DNA from: a virus
IMG/VR virus record: IMGVR_UViG_3300030108_001459
Location: 1 to 40,189 of that record
DNA: 40,189 nt
Reading direction: 5' to 3' (one strand)
Positions 9,606 through 19,463 of this stretch are shown one piece after another (the first letter of the stretch is position 1; every line of letters starts with the position of its first letter). The notes below the pieces were generated by a model. The model was not told where the DNA came from, searched no databases, and saw only the letters and a program-made list of their open reading frames with translations. The position numbers and the translations under genes are program-made.

Positions 9606-10592
9606 TTAACTAATTATTGAACTTCTTTTTTTAAATCTTGGTAGTCTAGGTTTGTGAACAGCACCATGTCTAGCTTTTGCTTCTTCTTTATTGTTTTCTT
9701 CAGCTTCCTTATCCCATTTTGTTAAAAGTCTATCCATTAGTGATACTAACTCATCACCATCTTTTTCTCTTATCAAGTCTCTTATTTGCTTTACATTTTT
9801 TGGAGGAACTATAGCTTCTCCACCAGTCATCTCTCCTATTTTTTCCCCTTTTCCATTTCCATCTCTTTGAACTAAATCTATTGGGTTTTTTTCGTGAGAA
9901 AACTCTCCTGGTGTTACTTCAGGCTCTTCTGCTGGAACTTGCATTTTTCTTTTCTTCATTCTTTCTTTTAATCCTTTCTTAACAACAGCACCTTTTCTAC
10001 CAAACATACCACCTGTAGCTAGACCAATACCAGCATCTATTCCACCATATATTTGTTGCCTAGCAGCTTCAGCACTTTGTTGAGCATTCATAACATCTGT
10101 TCTACCTTCTAATCTTTCTGTCTCTGCTTGTGCTATATCTGCTGTACTTCTTGCTTCTTGTATTCTTCTAAGGTCTGTTCTTTCAGTTTGTGCAGCCTGT
10201 AACCCAGCTCTTTGAGCAGAAGCTTGGTCTGTAGCTAATTGACCTTCAGCTTGAGAACCAGCTTGAGCAGCAGCAAATGGGTCTACTCTACTTCCACCTC
10301 TGGTAGCAGCAGCAGTAGCACCTGCTCTCATTCTTTCAGCAGCTTCTTGTCTTCTTTGTATTTCATCACCACCTAAGCCTTCTTTTAATTTCTCTGTTTC
10401 TGGAGATAAAGAAAGAGTTTGTCTTTTTGCTTTCTCAGCTTCTCTTTGGGCAGCAGCAGCAGCCATAGCCTCTCTAGCTTTAGCCTCACCTTCCTTAGCT
10501 CTCTTTTTAGCACCAAATCCTGCTATTATTCCTCCAATAAAGTAACTTGGTCCTCTTAATCCTTTTAATAACTTTTTTTTCTTTTTAGCCAT
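9606..10592 (-). CDS. Putative internal virion/ejection protein, Ala/Gln-rich helical, 328 aa
   Basis: The protein opens with a run of lysines and a Gly-rich hydrophobic patch (residues 14-28, GPSYFIGGIIAGFG). A long Ala/Gln/Glu/Arg helical region follows to about residue 175, then a second Gly-rich patch (about 180-198), a basic stretch and a charged C-terminal domain containing TGGEAIVPP. Long Ala/Gln helices with short glycine-rich hydrophobic stretches are typical of podovirus ejection proteins such as T7 gp14-like or P22 gp7/gp16-like proteins, though I see no direct homology. It is the first gene after the muzzle protein. TATATTTG lies at 10607-10600, 7 bp before the ATG, and may be an internal promoter. 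The coding call is sure; the ejection role is inferred from composition and position. Confidence 0.8.
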   Translation of the reverse strand: MAKKKKKLLKGLRGPSYFIGGIIAGFGAKKRAKEGEAKAREAMAAAAAQREAEKAKRQTLSLSPETEKLKEGLGGDEIQRRQEAAERMRAGATAAATRGGSRVDPFAAAQAGSQAEGQLATDQASAQRAGLQAAQTERTDLRRIQEARSTADIAQAETERLEGRTDVMNAQQSAEAARQQIYGGIDAGIGLATGGMFGRKGAVVKKGLKERMKKRKMQVPAEEPEVTPGEFSHEKNPIDLVQRDGNGKGEKIGEMTGGEAIVPPKNVKQIRDLIREKDGDELVSLMDRLLTKWDKEAEENNKEEAKARHGAVHKPRLPRFKKRSSIIS

Positions 10593-10599
10593 AGTTTTA

Positions 10600-10607
10600 C
10601 AAATATA
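10600..10607 (-). promoter_or_regulatory. -7 type box just before the cargo-type gene
   Basis: TATATTTG at 10607-10600 lies 7 nt before the ATG at 10592, in the gap after the muzzle gene. A promoter here would give a nearly leaderless mRNA for the cargo genes and giant ORF. No -33 TTTG is seen at the right distance. Confidence 0.35.
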
Positions 10608-10618
10608 GTAATTAATTT

Positions 10619-13600
10619 CTATTTATTACTTAATTCACTCTTGTTTACGTTTGCGTTGGTAGCAAATATGTGAATTTTATCTTTTGTTCTTTTAGTTAGC
10701 TCTGTATCCATGAAATGACCTTTTAATCTATCACCCTCTATTCTAGAGTTTTTCTTTACAAACATAAATGTATTTGCAAGAGAAGCTGTAGCGTTTGAAG
10801 CTAAAACTATATCATCATCATCAGTAATAGAACTTATTACCCCAATAAGAGTTTCTGTGCCATTATTATCATAAAATATAGAGTCACCAATATTTACTCC
10901 AGCAGTGGTAAAAGATGTATTAGTTGCTGTACCACTACCATCTGCTAAAGTATTACCTTTTAGGGTTGTGGCAGAATTACTTGTGGAACATTTTCCTAAA
11001 CCAAAATACTCGCCACCAACAGAGCTAGTTTCTCCATATGGTATTTTAGCACTACCAACATCTTCTCTCATAACCCACGAACCTGCAACTTGAGAATTAC
11101 CAGACTGAGAATCATTATTATATGATGTTCTATGTGTTAGTGTAGTAGAGTTTAGATTAGTTGTCATTTTAGTTTTGTATAACGTGTCCTTTGCAGTTAT
11201 AATAAAAGCACCATACAGAGCAGCATTTGTTGAAGTAGCATTAGCAGTAAGGGTTATAGATGTATCACTAGCAACTACACTTACTGTACCTAGTTGTGTT
11301 GCAACACCTGAAGCGTTATAAAAATTAATAGTATCACCAACCTCTATATCGTTATCTGTAAAGGTTGTTCCTGTTCCTGTAACTGTAGTAGAACTTGAGT
11401 TGGTTGTTATAAAACTACCTTTTATTGGGATTACCTCTGGTCTGTCTATACCCTCTATAGAAATATTGTTCCATCCTTTTACACTAGAAGCCTCACCATT
11501 AAAAGTAAAACTTAACCTTGTTTCTTCTGGATAAGGATTTTCGTGAAACATACAATGATTTGTAGCATCAGCATCATGTCTGTATATATTACCAAACTTA
11601 AAACTAACAAAAGTTCTTTGTATGCTAGAATAGTATTCTGGGTAAAATGTATAAAAGCTAGTCCACCTGTTTGCTTTTTCATTAAATGCTAAAGTCACTC
11701 CACTAGCCTCTTGTTCTCTACCATTGTCTATAACTATAACAACTTTATCTTCATCATAAACTTCATCTTTTTCTTCATCTTTTACTGGTATTTTATCAAA
11801 TTCATAAGCAGTGCTTCCATCTTGAAGTGTTGAGGCTGCATTAAAATTTACAGCAGCTCTAGAAAATTGATTTCTAGCTATGTTTGTAATACCTGTGTTT
11901 GTACTGTAAATACTAGGAAATGTTAATACGTATTCACCATGCCTAGGGTCAAATCCTCCAACTATTTTAAGTTCACCACCTAACCTGTCAGGATTTACTA
12001 TGGCTTGATATTGATCCATTTTATCTCTAAAAAAGTCCACCATTTTATATTCAGATACAGCAGTAAGTCCATCATTAGCATATCTTAATACAGCACCCCT
12101 TTTTATGTCCATAAAATAGAATGACTTACCATGAACTGCCACTGACTCAGGATTAGTACAAACCCCATATTCTCCAGTAGCAGGTCTAGCAGTTTCAGAT
12201 AATACATTTTTAGATAATCCTATGCCAGTATCGCCACCTGGTGTTGTTATAATATCTTTGTTTACTAACACAGTGCTAACTTTATCTTCTTGAAGTAAAA
12301 TTAAATCTGTATCTCTAGATATAAGTTTTTGTATTGAGCCTTTAGATATATCATAATCAATGTATGGTCTTTGACTAAAAGCAAAAGAATGAAAGCCATT
12401 AAATTGTGTATCTACCTGAAATACATCAGAATAAGTTACTGATGCAATTCTTTTTAATTCTGTTGCATATTCAGAGCTTAAATTAGGTCTACCTATATTT
12501 ATGTGATTTGTATTTAAAAAGTCATTTAAGAAATAACTTTCATAGTACCCAGTTATAAATGTTGCATTACCAGTTTCATCAACACTTCTTGTTACTCTTG
12601 GTTTATACCAAATATCACCTCTAATAAACTTACCTGATGCAGGTAATCCACCAGCGTTATATGTTGTTTCTACTCCATCACCATCAGCAGTATAAACATT
12701 TGATTGGTCTCCACCATTACCCATATGTGCTCTCTGATCTGTTCCTGGGTCAGATATATTAAACTTTTCAGAGAACTCATAATATAAACTCTCATCTTCA
12801 TTAAGGTTCTTTTTTGGTCTGTATATTTCTATTATACAACCTGTCCAAGCGTTAACTTTACCTGTTGTTTGGTCAGCATCAGCTACACTAAATCCACCAC
12901 CTATGGCTGGTTCGTCTAAAATAATAAACTTACCAAGCTCTGCTGTTTCAGGATCATTTGCAGAACCACCAACTGGAGAGTCAGGAGAAAGTTTTACTTT
13001 AGAACTTATACCATCTACTTCGTTTGAATTGGTGTCATCAGTGTCAAATACTAATTCGCCTGGATACCTGCCTATCTCACTAATTTTAAAATCGTAATAT
13101 TCTGGTTGACCAGTGCTAGGGTTTTGCATAGTAACAGCAGTTCCACTAGAGTCTATTTGTGTAATTATTCTCATTCTATCTCCCTCTGCAAAACTCCAAT
13201 CTCCAACAAGAGACCTGTTTCTCTGACTATAACTCCATATTCTTCCATCCATTGTATTCATAGATATATAAAGTTTAGTGTCAGCTTGAGAGTCTGCTGC
13301 AGAAGTTCCTGGTTTAGCCCCTTTGTTTATAAATGCTTTATCTATAGTAAACTGCATAAACTTACCAACTGAGGTATTTCTAGCATACATCCACTGATAG
13401 CTATGAGCCCATATAGGTGGTTTGTGCCATATTCTCCACCCTATATCTACTGGGTATAATTTTTGTGACTCTGTTAGTGCATTGTTAGTTATCCCATTAT
13501 TGTTATAGACTTGAGGTAAAAATGTTTCGTTTATTCTTTCTGGTGGGAACTTAACATAAGTAGATGACGACCTTGTAGGGAAAGATTTAGAAGGCTCTTG

Positions 13601-16408
13601 TAACATAACTGTTGAGTTTCTACCTTCCTTGTCATAATATACTAATCCAAACCTGTGCCATGCACCAGATTTAAAAGAACTAACATTTGCTGACCATGTT
13701 TGCATTTGAGTAAATGACATATTAGTATCACTAAATTCTGACCATGGATTGTTGCCACCAGCTACTGTACTCAAAGTTGAATCATCTCTAAGGCCTTCAT
13801 TTGAATTTTCTTGAAAAATAGTTTGGATTCTACCAAATTCACATTTTCTATTACCATCCATACAACCATTACCAGCATCATCTTCACTGCTACCAAGAGC
13901 TAAACATTCAGTAAAATCTGCGTAAGCATTACCATTAAATCCATTAGAAACTCTCCAAACGTGTAGATTAGTAACTTTTTGACCATTTAATAATTGATAA
14001 TCAGTTGGTGTTTCTGCACCATCAGTAAAGCCAACACAGCCCCAATTATAATTCTCATCATGTTGAGGATTATAATCAGCACTAGCTCCTCCACTACCTG
14101 TGTAATGCTCACAAGTACCAATTTCAGCTCCATCTTCAGTAACTCTCTGTCCTTGTGGGACTAAATGAATAAGCAACACACTTGTATCATTAGGGTCTTG
14201 CTCTGCCTTAACTCTCATTTCTGCAGCAGCTTGCAAACCACTATTAAGATATGTTTGAGGGGTGTCTAGTGTACCATCCTCTGTTAAATAATGATGCTTT
14301 ATAGCTTGACCAAAGTTTGGGTTATAATCTTCAGCTTCTGGGTCATCACTTTGACCACTATCATCTAAGGTTGTTTGAGCTTGAATACCATTAATGTACT
14401 CAACAAAATTATCAACTACTCCATCTATACCATCTGCAGCTACTGTAAAACTTTTTTCAATTTGTGCTCCAAACATATCATACTTGTAATAAGACCAAGA
14501 ATTTGACCAATTTGCAACTGGCCATCTTGCTATAGCATCATTACCAAGACTGACTTCAAGACCAAAAATAGTAATTGAACCTGGGTCGTAAAAATATTTA
14601 AATTGTACTCCATAATTAAATTTTAAGTTAATTTTTTGACCAGGGGTTGTTACTGTAGGTAGTTTATATTTTAATGTAATCTTAACTGCATCAGCGTTAT
14701 AACATATGGCATCATTTCCACCAACAGAAGCATTATCATAGGTTATATTAACTTGTGGAGGTTCACCATAATTTTCCTCACTAAACTCATTTACATTATC
14801 TGGGTCAGCATTAATTATTTCTTCTCCACCAAAAGATATACCATCAGAGAAAGATTGACCAGAAGGGTCTATAATAACCAACCCTGGGTCTGCTCCATAT
14901 AGTGGTATTAAATCAAAATGAATAGGTACTTGGTCAAAACCATCAGTATAATTACCATAAGCTATTCTGTTGTCACTTATTATTTCTTGTGCTTTTGCTC
15001 TCTTAGGAACCCTATCATATAGCTTACTAAATTGAACTGGGTCTACTTGAGTGTAAACACCATCATTCCTAAAATCAAAAAACCCTAATGGGCTATCACT
15101 ATAAACTACAGAAGAGCCATCAGCAGCCATACTTTGTATATAAGGAACATTATTTGACGTAACAGCATAGACACCACTTACAGGGTGCTGCATATTTACA
15201 ACTGTAGGTGCTGAAAAATTAGAATCATAATAATTATTATCAACAGTTGCTATTAAATAATATTCTCCTTGATTTCCTTTGTCTGGTGCTGTTTTTGCAT
15301 ACTGACATTTTCTAGCAGCTATCTCTATATGTTTAACATCACCTGGTCCATTATGATACCATATTCTTAATTCATTGTATAAGTTTTGTTTATCTTTGTC
15401 TTCTGCGTTTTGATAATATTGTGGTAATGGTGTCACAGCACTCCACTCTGACCAAGAGCTAAATTCATTATCTCTATAAACATATCTGTAAGCAAACTGC
15501 CAAATGAATCCATAAATATTATTTTTTTTGTAAGCTAAATCTAGACCACTTGTAGCATTAACAACATCAAAAGAAATATTATGACTAGCTACCTCACCAG
15601 GAGCAAATGCTTTTGAGTCACCATCTATGTCATTAACATTTATAGTTGCACTAGTATTATTAGTAAGTGGAGTTTGTGGAAAATAAACAGGAGCATGCTT
15701 AGGTCTTCTTTTATGGACATTTATATATGCTCTTTTTCTCCAACTATCTACATCTTCATTTCCATCAACAGCACTAGTAAAAAACTCAAAAGGATAAGAT
15801 GTTTCTAAAGGAAAATCAGTTCTAGGATTTACTGAATAATTATTTCCATCATAATAAGTATTAAATCCTGTTTTAGCTTTTTCTACATTTATAAATTTTG
15901 GTTCATTAAACTCTGTTCTATCTTTATGAACAAACTCTTTACCTGAAGATTTTACATATGTATTGTCACAAGTCCAGTATAGTAAATCATCAATTCTATT
16001 TACACCTGTTATTAAGGTGTCTTTATCAAATCTAAGTAAATTGTCTTGAGTTCCTGTATCTCTGTATACAGTAGATATTGTGTCAGTCTTTATATTATAT
16101 TCTAGAATCATATGAAAAAACAACTCACTAAATACAAAGTAGTATATACTATTGTTAGGCTCATCTTCATATGCACCTATAACCCTGTATTCTGAACCAT
16201 TTCCACCAAAGCTACCTTCTTTACTTCCAAATACCCTAGTATAATTTTCTTTAATCATACCCCTAAGATTTTCTACTAATTGACTATTTCTATCTTCTGA
16301 AGATGTTATTCTAACATTTTGTGCATAAAAATAATCCCCATTAGGTACTACTCTGGAATCATCGTCTCTATTTAATCCACCTATAAAATTTCTTTTATCT
16401 TGTGCCAT
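10619..16408 (-). CDS. Large tail 'muzzle'/stabilisation-type protein, 1929 aa
   Basis: The N-terminus (NFIGGLNRDDDSRVVPNGDY) matches the 'GGLNxDxDxRxxPxGxYxxAxN' start seen in tail stabilisation/muzzle proteins of crAss-like phages, which form the distal part of the short tail. The protein is almost entirely beta-rich, with many Gly, Asn, Asp, Ser and Thr residues. A more conserved core near residues 1370-1460 includes DKVSTVLVN, TGIGLS, FYFMDIKRG and a YKMVDFFRDK segment. Near the C-terminus, two related beta modules (about 1660-1735 and 1805-1885) each contain (V/I)GD(T/S)I followed by a Gly-Val/Thr-Val turn and a Thr/Ala-rich strand. It lies 5 bp after the P22 gp4-like adaptor and before the cargo genes, the same order as in crAss-like virions. 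The family call is by motif and size. Confidence 0.8.
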   Translation of the reverse strand: MAQDKRNFIGGLNRDDDSRVVPNGDYFYAQNVRITSSEDRNSQLVENLRGMIKENYTRVFGSKEGSFGGNGSEYRVIGAYEDEPNNSIYYFVFSELFFHMILEYNIKTDTISTVYRDTGTQDNLLRFDKDTLITGVNRIDDLLYWTCDNTYVKSSGKEFVHKDRTEFNEPKFINVEKAKTGFNTYYDGNNYSVNPRTDFPLETSYPFEFFTSAVDGNEDVDSWRKRAYINVHKRRPKHAPVYFPQTPLTNNTSATINVNDIDGDSKAFAPGEVASHNISFDVVNATSGLDLAYKKNNIYGFIWQFAYRYVYRDNEFSSWSEWSAVTPLPQYYQNAEDKDKQNLYNELRIWYHNGPGDVKHIEIAARKCQYAKTAPDKGNQGEYYLIATVDNNYYDSNFSAPTVVNMQHPVSGVYAVTSNNVPYIQSMAADGSSVVYSDSPLGFFDFRNDGVYTQVDPVQFSKLYDRVPKRAKAQEIISDNRIAYGNYTDGFDQVPIHFDLIPLYGADPGLVIIDPSGQSFSDGISFGGEEIINADPDNVNEFSEENYGEPPQVNITYDNASVGGNDAICYNADAVKITLKYKLPTVTTPGQKINLKFNYGVQFKYFYDPGSITIFGLEVSLGNDAIARWPVANWSNSWSYYKYDMFGAQIEKSFTVAADGIDGVVDNFVEYINGIQAQTTLDDSGQSDDPEAEDYNPNFGQAIKHHYLTEDGTLDTPQTYLNSGLQAAAEMRVKAEQDPNDTSVLLIHLVPQGQRVTEDGAEIGTCEHYTGSGGASADYNPQHDENYNWGCVGFTDGAETPTDYQLLNGQKVTNLHVWRVSNGFNGNAYADFTECLALGSSEDDAGNGCMDGNRKCEFGRIQTIFQENSNEGLRDDSTLSTVAGGNNPWSEFSDTNMSFTQMQTWSANVSSFKSGAWHRFGLVYYDKEGRNSTVMLQEPSKSFPTRSSSTYVKFPPERINETFLPQVYNNNGITNNALTESQKLYPVDIGWRIWHKPPIWAHSYQWMYARNTSVGKFMQFTIDKAFINKGAKPGTSAADSQADTKLYISMNTMDGRIWSYSQRNRSLVGDWSFAEGDRMRIITQIDSSGTAVTMQNPSTGQPEYYDFKISEIGRYPGELVFDTDDTNSNEVDGISSKVKLSPDSPVGGSANDPETAELGKFIILDEPAIGGGFSVADADQTTGKVNAWTGCIIEIYRPKKNLNEDESLYYEFSEKFNISDPGTDQRAHMGNGGDQSNVYTADGDGVETTYNAGGLPASGKFIRGDIWYKPRVTRSVDETGNATFITGYYESYFLNDFLNTNHINIGRPNLSSEYATELKRIASVTYSDVFQVDTQFNGFHSFAFSQRPYIDYDISKGSIQKLISRDTDLILLQEDKVSTVLVNKDIITTPGGDTGIGLSKNVLSETARPATGEYGVCTNPESVAVHGKSFYFMDIKRGAVLRYANDGLTAVSEYKMVDFFRDKMDQYQAIVNPDRLGGELKIVGGFDPRHGEYVLTFPSIYSTNTGITNIARNQFSRAAVNFNAASTLQDGSTAYEFDKIPVKDEEKDEVYDEDKVVIVIDNGREQEASGVTLAFNEKANRWTSFYTFYPEYYSSIQRTFVSFKFGNIYRHDADATNHCMFHENPYPEETRLSFTFNGEASSVKGWNNISIEGIDRPEVIPIKGSFITTNSSSTTVTGTGTTFTDNDIEVGDTINFYNASGVATQLGTVSVVASDTSITLTANATSTNAALYGAFIITAKDTLYKTKMTTNLNSTTLTHRTSYNNDSQSGNSQVAGSWVMREDVGSAKIPYGETSSVGGEYFGLGKCSTSNSATTLKGNTLADGSGTATNTSFTTAGVNIGDSIFYDNNGTETLIGVISSITDDDDIVLASNATASLANTFMFVKKNSRIEGDRLKGHFMDTELTKRTKDKIHIFATNANVNKSELSNK

Positions 16409-16413
16409 ATGTA

Positions 16414-17127
16414 TTAAATTTTAGGAGCTTGTTTAAATGCTTTTCTAATTGTTTGTAAAGCTTCAGACTTAGTAAATTTAAGCATCCTTGCTCTAGCTAA
16501 TCTTTTATTGTTATAATATTCAGACCTAGCAGCTAATTTTTCTGAAGGTGGTAAATTTCTTTTTCTACTTATAGACTTCCAGTATATATAAGACCTCAAA
16601 GCCTCTTCAGCATAAATATGAACCATGACCTTACCATATTTAGGGTGAACAAGATTGTTAGATATATACTCTAATATTATTTTTTTTCCTGACAAGTCAG
16701 ATGTAAATTGTATTACATTATTTTCATAATCAATTCTGTAATAACCATTTGCATTGTTACCACCTCCTATACCATATTTTTGAGTATATTGTTCAAATGG
16801 TGGCTCTAGTTCATCGTCACTAACAGATGTACTATTAGCAGCAGTAGATATTAAAGATCTTCTACTTCTTAAACCAAGAGGGTGAACGTCTCCATTTAAC
16901 CCATAAACACCAATCATAGTGTAATCTACATAATCAGCAGGCAGATCAACAGTCAAAGTGTTAGAGCTAACTTTAAGCTCTATAGTTCTAATACCACCAC
17001 CTACATCAAAATTAAGTTCTTTTAAACCATTAAGTGCAAGTTTAAAATATCTAAGGAAATCATTTTCACTATTTTTTCCCTCTTCTACTATTAAATCATT
17101 TACTATTTCTTCTACTTTTGTATACAT
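16414..17127 (-). CDS. Tail adaptor/ring protein (P22 gp4/T7 gp11-like), 237 aa
   Basis: The sequence has an N-terminal helical pair, a beta segment with the motif VDLPADYVDYTMIGVYG (about residues 57-73), a variable loop, and a C-terminal helical region rich in Arg/Lys with HIYAEEALRSYIYWKS (about 166-181). The 'LPxDYVDYxxIGV' strand is typical of P22 gp4-like and T7 gp11-like head-to-tail adaptors, which form a dodecameric ring beneath the portal. Its stop and the ATG of the upstream gene's product order (TAATG-type one-base overlap at 17127) show translational coupling. It directly precedes the muzzle gene, as expected for the ring that contacts it. Family assignment comes from motif and context. 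Confidence 0.75.
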   Translation of the reverse strand: MYTKVEEIVNDLIVEEGKNSENDFLRYFKLALNGLKELNFDVGGGIRTIELKVSSNTLTVDLPADYVDYTMIGVYGLNGDVHPLGLRSRRSLISTAANSTSVSDDELEPPFEQYTQKYGIGGGNNANGYYRIDYENNVIQFTSDLSGKKIILEYISNNLVHPKYGKVMVHIYAEEALRSYIYWKSISRKRNLPPSEKLAARSEYYNNKRLARARMLKFTKSEALQTIRKAFKQAPKI

Positions 17128-18716
17128 TATGTTATATCTATATTATCGTTAACAAGGTCTTCTTGTGCTTGCCTCATTATACTAAATGTAGCTACAAGAG
17201 ATTTAATCATTTCAGGAACGTATTCTTGTGGTACTGCAAATTCTTCTGTAACATCATTAATATCTTTAGAGGCTTTTATAGCTAAAACATTAAGCCTTAA
17301 AGTTGAACCTGTAAAAGTTGCATGATTACTATTATATAAATATATTCTTTTACCTTGCCTGTACCAAAACTTTCTACCACTAAGAAGTATAGCATTATCA
17401 TACATATTTGAGAACTGACCAGGATTAGACATCCTAGTGTAACAATCAATTCCTGTGATGTAATTTGCATCTTCTGCAAATTGTTTTATTTCTTCACTAC
17501 CTACAGTGGATATAGTTATTGAACCTGTTATACCTGTCATTCCTTGAAATTCTACAGAATCAAATCCACCATTGTTACTTTGTTCTCTAATAAAATGTTT
17601 TCCATCCCTTGATTCTACAATAACCCCATATGTTTTTAATAAACCTTGATATTTGTTTATCCACATCTGAACTAAAGTGTTTCCTGTTATTGTTTCGTAT
17701 CCACCATCACCATCTACTCTTATGTCATCTTCAGTTAATTCTATATATGTTGTTAAAGAAGTAGAACCTTTTTCTTTTATATTATGTATATCAGCACCTA
17801 AATCTTTTAATCTTTTATTCTTAGAATACTCTATTTTAATACCAAAGCCCAAAGTTGGGTAGTTTTGTCCACCTGCTTGAGAATAAGAACTTGTTATCAC
17901 AAGACCTGATGTGTCCCAGTCTACAACAGTTTTATTTGTAAGTATTGATCTTATACTAAAGTTGTTTGATTCAGCAGCACCAAAATATTGAGAACTATAG
18001 TGACTAGTAAAATTTAATCTCCAATATGTTCCTTCATCAGCCCATGTAAATTTTAATTTATTTACTTTTAAGAAATCTTGAAAATCTTTATTGTTGTTTA
18101 AACTCATAAGTAAAACTTGTGGGTTTAAAGAGTTTTGATTTACCTTGTCTGACTCTCTTCTATCAGATGGATTTTTGTATGTAAATGTAAAACTATAATC
18201 TTTTAATGTGTTTGCATCATAACCATGCTTAAAAGAAAAAACAAACTTAGTGCCTACATCCTCAGTTCCTGTTTTATTTTTTAATTGAATATAAACAACA
18301 GATGGAGTTGATGTGTTAATAGCAGTAAAATTATCAATAATTAATTGTCTTTCATCTGACCTTAAACTACCTGTGTTCTCTAAGTCTGTAGGATGAGTGC
18401 AAACACTGTATATAGCAGCGTCATTAGGTAAGTTTAAAACACTTCCAATAGAAGCATATTGTCTACCCATAAAGCTTCCACCCACACCATAATCAGAATC
18501 TGTGTAAACTTGTGCTTTTATTTTTGATAAAAATCCTGCTGGTATTTCATGCTCTCCTACAACAGAACTTTCCATTATATGCTTTTTAATCATAGCATCT
18601 CTTTCTTGTTCAACTAAAGCCATTACTTCTCTTAAAGTTACTTTAGAGTCATCAGAATTAGAACCACCATTAACTATTCTTTGTACCTGTTCTGCTATTT
18701 GTCTCTTATTTGCCAT
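17127..18716 (-). CDS. Putative neck/tail structural protein, 529 aa
   Basis: The protein starts with a short helical region (residues 1-50), then becomes beta-rich with many Ser, Asn, Thr and Tyr residues, and ends in a helical tail (about 480-529). I recognise no enzyme motif, signal peptide or membrane segment. It lies between two ring/adaptor candidates, 3 bp after the upstream gene and overlapping the next by one base. Crassvirales neck modules contain several ring proteins in this interval, so a ring, collar or tail-hub part is the most likely role. An alternative is a capsid-vertex or collar-fibre protein. The reading frame is certain; the exact role is not. Confidence 0.75.
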   Translation of the reverse strand: MANKRQIAEQVQRIVNGGSNSDDSKVTLREVMALVEQERDAMIKKHIMESSVVGEHEIPAGFLSKIKAQVYTDSDYGVGGSFMGRQYASIGSVLNLPNDAAIYSVCTHPTDLENTGSLRSDERQLIIDNFTAINTSTPSVVYIQLKNKTGTEDVGTKFVFSFKHGYDANTLKDYSFTFTYKNPSDRRESDKVNQNSLNPQVLLMSLNNNKDFQDFLKVNKLKFTWADEGTYWRLNFTSHYSSQYFGAAESNNFSIRSILTNKTVVDWDTSGLVITSSYSQAGGQNYPTLGFGIKIEYSKNKRLKDLGADIHNIKEKGSTSLTTYIELTEDDIRVDGDGGYETITGNTLVQMWINKYQGLLKTYGVIVESRDGKHFIREQSNNGGFDSVEFQGMTGITGSITISTVGSEEIKQFAEDANYITGIDCYTRMSNPGQFSNMYDNAILLSGRKFWYRQGKRIYLYNSNHATFTGSTLRLNVLAIKASKDINDVTEEFAVPQEYVPEMIKSLVATFSIMRQAQEDLVNDNIDIT

Positions 18717-18719
18717 TTA

Positions 18720-19388
18720 TTAAGTTTTTTGTTGTTCATTTTTTGACTCTGAATAAGTAATTATTTCAGACTCTCTTAAATTTACACCAATATAACCAAG
18801 TATTCTATTAGCTATTTCTTTATGAGTAGAGTCAGATAAAGTAATTTGAGTTGCGTTACTTGAGTTATATATCTCTATATTATTTACAGTGTTGTAAGCC
18901 CAGTTTGGGTCAGAAGGTTTTTTAATATAAGTAAGTTTTAATTCAGATGAAGTATTTGAATCTTGAAAACTTGATATAAATACCCTAATACCAGATGATT
19001 CAATCACAGCTATTGGATAAGCAGCAGATGGTTCAAGTAAAGAACTATTTCTTCTACTGTTAAGCTCGCCTAAACTAACAACTTCTACAGAGGTCTCTGC
19101 ATATTTTAAAGAAATAAAATGTAAATAATCAGCAGGTAGTGTAAATAAATCACCAGACACTGTTAGTGATGTTTCAAATACCATAACAGGATATAATTCA
19201 TCATACATTTGTGATGAATCTTTAAATCCAATTACAGAACCTGCTGGTGATACTTTTCCAACTTTTTCTTTCAAAACGTCTAATTGTGCTCTCTTAGCTA
19301 ACATGTTGAACTCACTAGGTTTTATAAAACCTCTTTGTTCTTTATTAGCCATAAACTGCACAAACTTATATATCTCATCTATTGTCAT
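18720..19388 (-). CDS. Putative portal-proximal ring/neck protein, 222 aa
   Basis: I chose the ATG at 19388 (MTIDEIYKFVQFMANKEQ) over a GTG two codons upstream, because the GTG overlaps the -7 element TATATTTG (19401-19394). The N-terminal segment (EIYKFVQFMANKEQRGFIKP followed by EFNMLAKRAQ) resembles a helical start I associate with Bacteroidota-phage neck proteins. The middle is beta-rich with a DYLHFISLKY strand, and the end is helical. This layout, a helical base with a beta insertion, fits portal-adaptor ring proteins. The gene opens a new transcription unit after a terminator, and the ATG is only 6 nt after the -7 box, so the mRNA may be leaderless or nearly so. The family call is tentative. 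Confidence 0.75.
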   Translation of the reverse strand: MTIDEIYKFVQFMANKEQRGFIKPSEFNMLAKRAQLDVLKEKVGKVSPAGSVIGFKDSSQMYDELYPVMVFETSLTVSGDLFTLPADYLHFISLKYAETSVEVVSLGELNSRRNSSLLEPSAAYPIAVIESSGIRVFISSFQDSNTSSELKLTYIKKPSDPNWAYNTVNNIEIYNSSNATQITLSDSTHKEIANRILGYIGVNLRESEIITYSESKNEQQKT

Positions 19389-19393
19389 AGACA

Positions 19394-19423
19394 CAAATAT
19401 AATAAAAAAAAAGGGGCTACAAA
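19394..19423 (-). promoter_or_regulatory. Promoter embedded in the terminator, for the neck/tail unit
   Basis: TTTG in the hairpin (19423-19420), an 18-nt spacer and TATATTTG (19401-19394) match the Bacteroidota promoter closely. The ATG at 19388 is only 6 nt after the -7 box, so the transcript may be leaderless. Confidence 0.6.
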
Positions 19424-19432
19424 AGTAACCCC
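19404..19432 (-). terminator. Rho-independent terminator before the neck genes
   Basis: On the minus strand, GGGGTTAC, loop TTTT and GTAGCCCC (19432-19413) form an 8-bp stem with one T-G wobble, followed by a nine-T run (19412-19404). It lies after the stop at 19464. Its core matches the terminator near 30050 (TAC-TTTT-GTAG plus nine T). Confidence 0.82.
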
Positions 19433-19463
19433 CTCTAAATAACAGATTAAATAAGATTATGGA

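Noticed and set aside
19389-19394. GTG start for the 222-aa neck gene
   Set aside because: The GTG overlaps the -7 promoter box, while the ATG two codons later lies just after it.
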